64,000 bases of DNA from JBMOKT01 sp049323895 (GTDB lineage Bacteria > Bacillota > Peptococcia > Peptococcales > BICA1-8). The stretch covers positions 62,001 through 126,000 of the forward strand of contig JBMOKT010000026.1 of assembly GCA_049323895.1 (NCBI GenBank). The letters run 5' to 3'. The notes below the pieces were generated by a model, which ran no database searches, was not told the origin of the DNA, and worked only from the letters and a program-made list of their open reading frames with translations. The position numbers and the translations under genes were made by a program. This document shows, one piece after another, positions 59,695 to 64,000 of the stretch (the first letter of the stretch is position 1; each line of letters opens with the position of its first letter).

Positions 59695-61608
59695 CTAATA
59701 ATTTTCCTCTATTAATTGCACGAGAATATCTATTGCCTCGTCTAACTGCATGTTTTTGAGCTGGGTCCCTGCCACAGTCAAATGCCCTCCGCCGCCCAAT
59801 TTTTCCATTAATAATTGGACATTTGATTCCCCTGTGGAACGGGCACTGATTGTTACACCTTCCACGGGAAGGGGACACAGGACAAAGGAAGTATCTATCC
59901 CTTCAATATTTAATAAGGCATCTGCACCCTGGGCAGCCAGCATCTGAGCCTCATCAACAGGTTCCGGATAAAAGCCCAGGGCTATATGACCCTTTAAAAT
60001 TTGTGAGTTTTCAATAATTATTGCCTTTTTGGTTACCTTGTCAAAATCATCCCGCAGAAGCTTTTGTACTAATACCGGGTCAGCACCCACCCTCCGCAGA
60101 TAGGATGCAGCATCAAAGGTTCTCACTCCCGTCTGGAATATAAAATTTTTTGTATCTACGGTAATCCCTGCCAAGAGGGCTGTAGCAGCCCAGCTATCAA
60201 TTTCCAACTGATCACTGAGGTATTGGATCAATTCCGTAACGAGCTCTGATGTGGAGGATGCATAGGTCTCTAAATAAATCAGGTCAACCTTGGCAACAAA
60301 TTCTTCAGCCCGCCGATGATGGTCAATAATAACGACTTTATTCACTGCAGTTAAGAGGCTTTCTTCAATTACCATGCTTGGTTTATGGGTGTCCACCACT
60401 ATGAGTAAGGAGTTTTTTGTTTCAATCCTCTTAATGTCTTGAGGCTTAATAAAGGCCCAGCTAAATTTATCTTTGCCAAAGACACTGATAATTTTTTCTA
60501 ATGATTCATTCTTTTGTTCCACTATAATATAAGGTGGTTTACCCAGTTTTCTAATAGCTGAAGCCAATCCTAGCGCAGATCCCAAGCTGTCATAATCAGC
60601 ACTTTCATGACCCATAATTATTACATTTTCAGCCTCTAAAATTAAATCTCGCAAAGAATGGGCTACTACCCTGGCCTTTACCTTGGTTCTCCTTTCCGGG
60701 GCCTGAGATTTGCCCCCGTAGAACCAGACTTTCTCCGGGCTTTTAACTACAACTTGATCACCGCCCCTGCCCAATGCCAATTCCAGAGACAAATGAGCAA
60801 GCCTGCCTAATTCGATAAAGCTTTCCTCCCGCATGCCAAAGCCCATACTTATTGTAACAGGTATCCGCCCAAACTCCATACCCCTGACCTTATCTAAAAT
60901 ATCAAATTTTGCATCCACCCCATCCTTTAAAGCCTGCTCTGTCAAAAATACCAGATACCTGTCATCTGCAAATTTCCTTAGGTATGCCTCTTTTTCTAAG
61001 CCCCAGTCACCGATAAGTTTATCTAGTTCAACAAAGAGCAAAGGACGGATATCTTCTTCTATGGTTTCTAAAACTTCTGCGTAATTATCTATTTGAATAA
61101 TTCCTATCACAGGTTTTTCAATTTGGGTTTTCTGAATAAATACAGTTTGTTCTGTAATATCCTTTAAATAAATTAATCTAATTTTATCATCCAGAGGAAG
61201 CACCTTTACTTGGTAAATCTTATCTTTAATTGCAACCTGCTGAGTGAGTATTTCTTGGAAAAGGGTATTTTTCTTAAACTGCAGATTGGGTAAGTACTGG
61301 TTTAGTTTCCCCCCTAGAAAGCCTTTCCTGCCAATTATTTCTTTGAACTTGGGATTATACCAGCGGATCTCGCCATGGATATCAATGGCAATAATTCCCA
61401 TGGGAATCTTCTCAAGGATTGTCTTTTCCAAATTAAGTCCTGGCTGTGACTCTTTTTTTTTGTTGCTGAGCAAATTAAAAATTACAATAACAGCCAGTAA
61501 AAATGCAATTGCTAATAACACAACCCTGTTATTACCGGCAGCAAAATAATAGCCTATTAATATTGACCCTAAAATAATAAGGCAGATATACAAGCTATTT
61601 TTACCCAT
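59695..61608 (-). CDS. gdpP: GdpP-type cyclic-di-AMP phosphodiesterase
   Basis: 637 residues, standard domain order: two membrane helices (about 8-50), a PAS-like domain (about 60-150), a degenerate GGDEF domain (about 170-300) and a DHH-DHHA1 phosphoesterase. The DHH motifs are GHESADYDSLGSALGLA, VVDTHKPSMV and VIIDHHRR; the DHHA1 end has GGGGHLTVAGTQL. It cleaves cyclic-di-AMP and thereby affects potassium and wall homeostasis. It lies between yybS and rplI, as in most Firmicutes. The heme-binding property of GdpP PAS domains cannot be judged here. Confidence 0.95.
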   Translation of the reverse strand: MGKNSLYICLIILGSILIGYYFAAGNNRVVLLAIAFLLAVIVIFNLLSNKKKESQPGLNLEKTILEKIPMGIIAIDIHGEIRWYNPKFKEIIGRKGFLGGKLNQYLPNLQFKKNTLFQEILTQQVAIKDKIYQVKVLPLDDKIRLIYLKDITEQTVFIQKTQIEKPVIGIIQIDNYAEVLETIEEDIRPLLFVELDKLIGDWGLEKEAYLRKFADDRYLVFLTEQALKDGVDAKFDILDKVRGMEFGRIPVTISMGFGMREESFIELGRLAHLSLELALGRGGDQVVVKSPEKVWFYGGKSQAPERRTKVKARVVAHSLRDLILEAENVIIMGHESADYDSLGSALGLASAIRKLGKPPYIIVEQKNESLEKIISVFGKDKFSWAFIKPQDIKRIETKNSLLIVVDTHKPSMVIEESLLTAVNKVVIIDHHRRAEEFVAKVDLIYLETYASSTSELVTELIQYLSDQLEIDSWAATALLAGITVDTKNFIFQTGVRTFDAASYLRRVGADPVLVQKLLRDDFDKVTKKAIIIENSQILKGHIALGFYPEPVDEAQMLAAQGADALLNIEGIDTSFVLCPLPVEGVTISARSTGESNVQLLMEKLGGGGHLTVAGTQLKNMQLDEAIDILVQLIEENY

Positions 61609-61622
61609 GGATGTTTCCCCTC

Positions 61623-62606
61623 TTAATCATTTTTTGCTTTTCTTTTCAATTTGCGGTGGTCTAATACCAAATCAAACATCCCTATTAATAAAGTTACTAC
61701 CACAAAACCATTAAACATAAATATTATTGCCAAAAGCATAAATAACCGGTTAATACGGGAAACCTGAAATTTCTTAATATAAAATGCAATTACAGACATG
61801 CCTAAAACAAGCAGCACCATAGCATAAGCAATCAAAATATTTTGACCAATAATACGCAAAATATCCTGACTGTATATATCCCCCAGTAAATAGCTGATCC
61901 ATCCACCGATAAGCCCCCATACTGTATACCACGGCAAATGCCACTGACTAAAGGGTGGAAAATTTGGAATATCATGACCCAGCCTCTTTAAAGCAACCCG
62001 TGCCATAATAAAATGGGTCACTGCGGTGAATACACTGCCTATAATTAAAAAAGCCGGAAGAACCCTTATAAAAAGTTTAACCATATCAGTAAGCATTGTA
62101 TGTAACTGTTCTTTGCTGATTCCCTGTTCCTTAAATTGTTCCAGCATGCCATATTCTTCATATATGTTCATCGTACGGTCAACCGCTTCAAACAAAGCTT
62201 GTTTTTGCTGTTCCAAACCGATTTGACCAACCAGCATGGTTAAGGCAATAATTAAGATAGTAGAAAGGGCTGCTACAAAAGTACCTACAGCCAATATCTT
62301 CCCGGAACTATATTTGTTTTTAAAAAGGTATCCATAGGCTAGAGCCATCACCATAAACTGCAAGTAAAAAAACATGGCTGTAATAGGTCCAGTTAAAGTT
62401 GCCACTAAAAATGCTGCTACAAAAGATGCTAAAATCCCAGTAAGCAAAGTGTTGCGCACATTGGCTACAATAATGGGAACTGCAACTACAAGAAAGGTAA
62501 AAAAACTGGCAATGGGTAAAAATGTACCAATCAAAGCCAGGATTGCCGTAATAACCGCTAGTAATGCTCCTTCAACCATAGAGCGTGGTGTCATAGTTTT
62601 GTCCAT
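61623..62606 (-). CDS. yybS: YybS-family (DUF2232) membrane protein
   Basis: 327 residues with about eight membrane helices, starting TMTPRSMVEGALLAVITAILALIGTFLP. DUF2232 proteins next to gdpP and rplI are typical of Firmicutes; the function is unknown, though related to ECF-transporter-like folds. Membership rests on length, topology and gene order. Confidence 0.9.
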   Translation of the reverse strand: MDKTMTPRSMVEGALLAVITAILALIGTFLPIASFFTFLVVAVPIIVANVRNTLLTGILASFVAAFLVATLTGPITAMFFYLQFMVMALAYGYLFKNKYSSGKILAVGTFVAALSTILIIALTMLVGQIGLEQQKQALFEAVDRTMNIYEEYGMLEQFKEQGISKEQLHTMLTDMVKLFIRVLPAFLIIGSVFTAVTHFIMARVALKRLGHDIPNFPPFSQWHLPWYTVWGLIGGWISYLLGDIYSQDILRIIGQNILIAYAMVLLVLGMSVIAFYIKKFQVSRINRLFMLLAIIFMFNGFVVVTLLIGMFDLVLDHRKLKRKAKND

Positions 62607-62618
62607 TTTGTCACCCCA

Positions 62619-62927
62619 TTATTTCATATCATCCCAATATTGTTTTAATGACGATAAATCACTAAACCATTTTTCCACTTCGTGTTCACTGCCTGCAGAA
62701 TTTTTCAGCTGAATTTTAACAGCTTCATCTATCTGATAGAATTTCAGTCCCAGCCTTCTTCCTATTATATAGGATGTAATTATTATGGAGGCCAAACATC
62801 CTCTAATTGACTCCTGGGAGCCCCTGACAATACTTCTCAACAAAGTCCCTACTGTCCCTATCAGATCTGCCTTTAATTCCTCCAGAACTTTAGCATTTTT
62901 GGCAATATCAAACTGCTGGTCAGCCAT
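62619..62927 (-). CDS. MazG-like family protein
   Basis: 102 residues, helical. It begins MADQQFDIAKNAKVLEELKA and has EDxx-type pieces weaker than in true MazG pyrophosphatases. The name is given from gene position between rpsR and yybS, where many Peptococcaceae-like genomes carry a protein annotated this way. The metal-binding E-x3-E motif of MazG is not clear, so nucleotide pyrophosphatase activity is doubtful. Confidence 0.65.
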   Translation of the reverse strand: MADQQFDIAKNAKVLEELKADLIGTVGTLLRSIVRGSQESIRGCLASIIITSYIIGRRLGLKFYQIDEAVKIQLKNSAGSEHEVEKWFSDLSSLKQYWDDMK

Positions 62928-63143
62928 GGCTAACCCCCCTTGTATATGTCTTCAAATTAGTAATTTCGCTAAAAAAGAGGGTTGTTCCTTTATTATTTTC
63001 AAAGAATATCTTTTCTGAAAAAAGTTTAGCATATTTATGCTCAAATAAGCAAATACCGTAAGTGGAATTAGCGGCGAACTACCAATGACTAGTAATCTGT
63101 GACCGGTGCCCAGTGATTAATGTTCCAGGTGTAATATAGCATC

Positions 63144-63173
63144 AAAAAAGGAGCTTCGAAATGAAGCTCCTTT
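63144..63173 (-). terminator. terminator of the rpsF-ssb-rpsR operon
   Basis: Perfect 11-bp stem AAAGGAGCTTC / GAAGCTCCTTT with a 5-nt loop and a T-run on the minus strand. Confidence 0.9.
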
Positions 63174-63177
63174 GAGG

Positions 63178-63411
63178 CTACTCAGTTGTAAAGGGTAGTA
63201 AAGCCATAACCCTGGCTCTCTTAATTGCAGCCGTCAACTGTCTTTGATGTTTAGCACAGTTGCCGGAAATACGGCGAGGTAAAATTTTGCCACGCTCTGT
63301 AACGTATTTCTTCAGCTTGCCAAGTTCTTTATAATCCACTGACTCAATTTTATCTACGCAGAAGGTACAAACGCGTTTTCTCGGTCTTCTGCCCCGTTCT
63401 CGCTTTGCCAT
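63178..63411 (-). CDS. rpsR: 30S ribosomal protein S18
   Basis: 77 residues. CTFCVDKIESVDYKELGKLKKYVTERGKILPRRISGNCAKHQRQLTAAIKRARVMALLPF is the full S18 signature, including the zinc-type cysteines of the C+ form. Last gene of the rpsF-ssb-rpsR operon; 16 bp after ssb. Confidence 0.98.
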   Translation of the reverse strand: MAKRERGRRPRKRVCTFCVDKIESVDYKELGKLKKYVTERGKILPRRISGNCAKHQRQLTAAIKRARVMALLPFTTE

Positions 63412-63427
63412 TATTTCCCTCCTCTAC

Positions 63428-63823
63428 CTAAAAAGGAATTTCTTCGTCGGAAAAAGTAACCTCATTCCCAAAGGAGGTATCAGTTTGACCCATGGGATCT
63501 CCCTTACCTCTATCTAAGAAACGAACGTTTTCTGCCACAACTTCTGTAACCCAGCGTCTTTGTCCATCATTTGCATCATAGGTACGCACTTGAATCCGTC
63601 CTTGAACAGCAACCAGCCGACCTTTGCCAATATAATTGGCACAGTTTTCCGCCTGCTTGCGCCACACAACAATAGGGATAAAATCAGCTTCCCGTTCCCC
63701 CTGCTGATTGGTAAAAGGGCGGTCTACTGCAATAGTAAAGGTCGCAACAGCTACTCCTGATGGTGTGTATCTTAACTCTGGGTCCTTAGTTAAGCGGCCA
63801 ATTAAAATTACATTATTCAACAT
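63428..63823 (-). CDS. ssb: single-stranded DNA-binding protein
   Basis: About 131 residues from the ATG at 63823 (GGGGAGGA upstream; a GTG two codons earlier abuts that site). OB-fold opening MLNNVILIGRLTKDPELRYTPSGVAVATFTIAVDRPF. The acidic C-terminal tip DEEIPF, which recruits replication proteins, is present. The linker is short. Middle gene of the rpsF operon. Confidence 0.97.
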   Translation of the reverse strand: MLNNVILIGRLTKDPELRYTPSGVAVATFTIAVDRPFTNQQGEREADFIPIVVWRKQAENCANYIGKGRLVAVQGRIQVRTYDANDGQRRWVTEVVAENVRFLDRGKGDPMGQTDTSFGNEVTFSDEEIPF

Positions 63824-63859
63824 GAACACTCCTCCCCGGTCATCTCCTAGAAGTGTATT

Positions 63860-64000
63860 CTATTCTCCGATTCTAGTGATCAAGTGACGGATAATATCAT
63901 CAGATATTTTCATCACCCGGTCAAGTTCACTAGCTACCGCAGGTTCACCATTAAAATGAACTAAGATGTAAATGCCTTCACGCCATTTCTTATCAATTTC
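63860..64000 (-). CDS. rpsF: 30S ribosomal protein S6, C-terminal part (runs off the window)
   Basis: 46 C-terminal codons are visible: EIDKKWREGIYILVHFNGEP, then SELDRVMKISDDIIRHLITR and stop at 63860. This matches S6. The gene continues beyond 64000. It is the first gene of the rpsF-ssb-rpsR operon, 36 bp from ssb. Confidence 0.95.
   Translation of the reverse strand, partial: EIDKKWREGIYILVHFNGEPAVASELDRVMKISDDIIRHLITRIGE

Overview
The window looks like chromosomal DNA of a low-GC, motile Gram-positive bacterium of the class Clostridia, probably a Peptococcaceae-like anaerobe. The evidence is the rpsF-ssb-rpsR / mazG-like / yybS / gdpP / rplI / dnaB / purA block (right end), a SCIFF peptide with its radical-SAM maturase, CsrA beside flagellin, ferredoxin-rich redox genes and a nickel-pincer cofactor (lar) operon. 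The species cannot be named from sequence alone. Most genes lie on the minus strand, and the right end resembles the region that flanks oriC in many Firmicutes.

Layout. 0-3.6 kb: cold-shock gene with a long leader, a two-LysM protein, topB. 3.8-15.2 kb: chemosensory cluster (HD-GYP, cheB, cheR, mcp, cheW, cheA, cheY and a stand-alone copy of the CheA P2-like domain), then an overlapping LytTR regulator / histidine kinase / HDOD regulator set. 15.4-20.9 kb: two ABC-F ATPases around a DEAD-box helicase. 21-24.4 kb: a long flagellin and two csrA genes, with hairpins that look like CsrA targets. 24.5-30.9 kb: orphan OmpR regulator, two iron-sulfur proteins, lipoprotein, methyltransferase, nitroreductase, rlmH. 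31-36 kb: an AT-rich accessory group (DNA glycosylase, FAD dehydrogenase, membrane-anchored dCTP-deaminase-like protein) and a MarR-controlled flavoprotein operon. 36-46.4 kb: htrA, walJ-like hydrolase, BON protein, a peptidase, tRNA-Thr, trxB, an M23 peptidase, ccdA and the SCIFF RiPP pair. 46.4-50.1 kb: an accessory island with an IS remnant, a three-gene TIGR04255 / unknown / HEPN cassette, a broken excisionase and tRNA-Gly. 50.4-51.4 kb: a six-gene tRNA array containing a duplicated tRNA-Glu. 51.5-64 kb: larEBC, purA, a second FAD dehydrogenase, dnaB, rplI, gdpP, yybS, mazG-like, rpsR, ssb and the 3' end of rpsF.

Two dispersed intergenic repeat families run through the window. Repeat A (about 85 bp) has six full or partial copies. 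Repeat B (about 75 bp) has four copies, each carrying a perfect DnaA box (TTATCCACA) and each immediately after a rho-independent terminator. The best candidates for undescribed biology are the TIGR04255/unknown/HEPN cassette, the stand-alone CheA P2-like protein, the DnaA-box repeat family, the asymmetrically degenerate ABC-F protein and the membrane-tethered dCTP-deaminase-like protein with its DNA-glycosylase neighbour.
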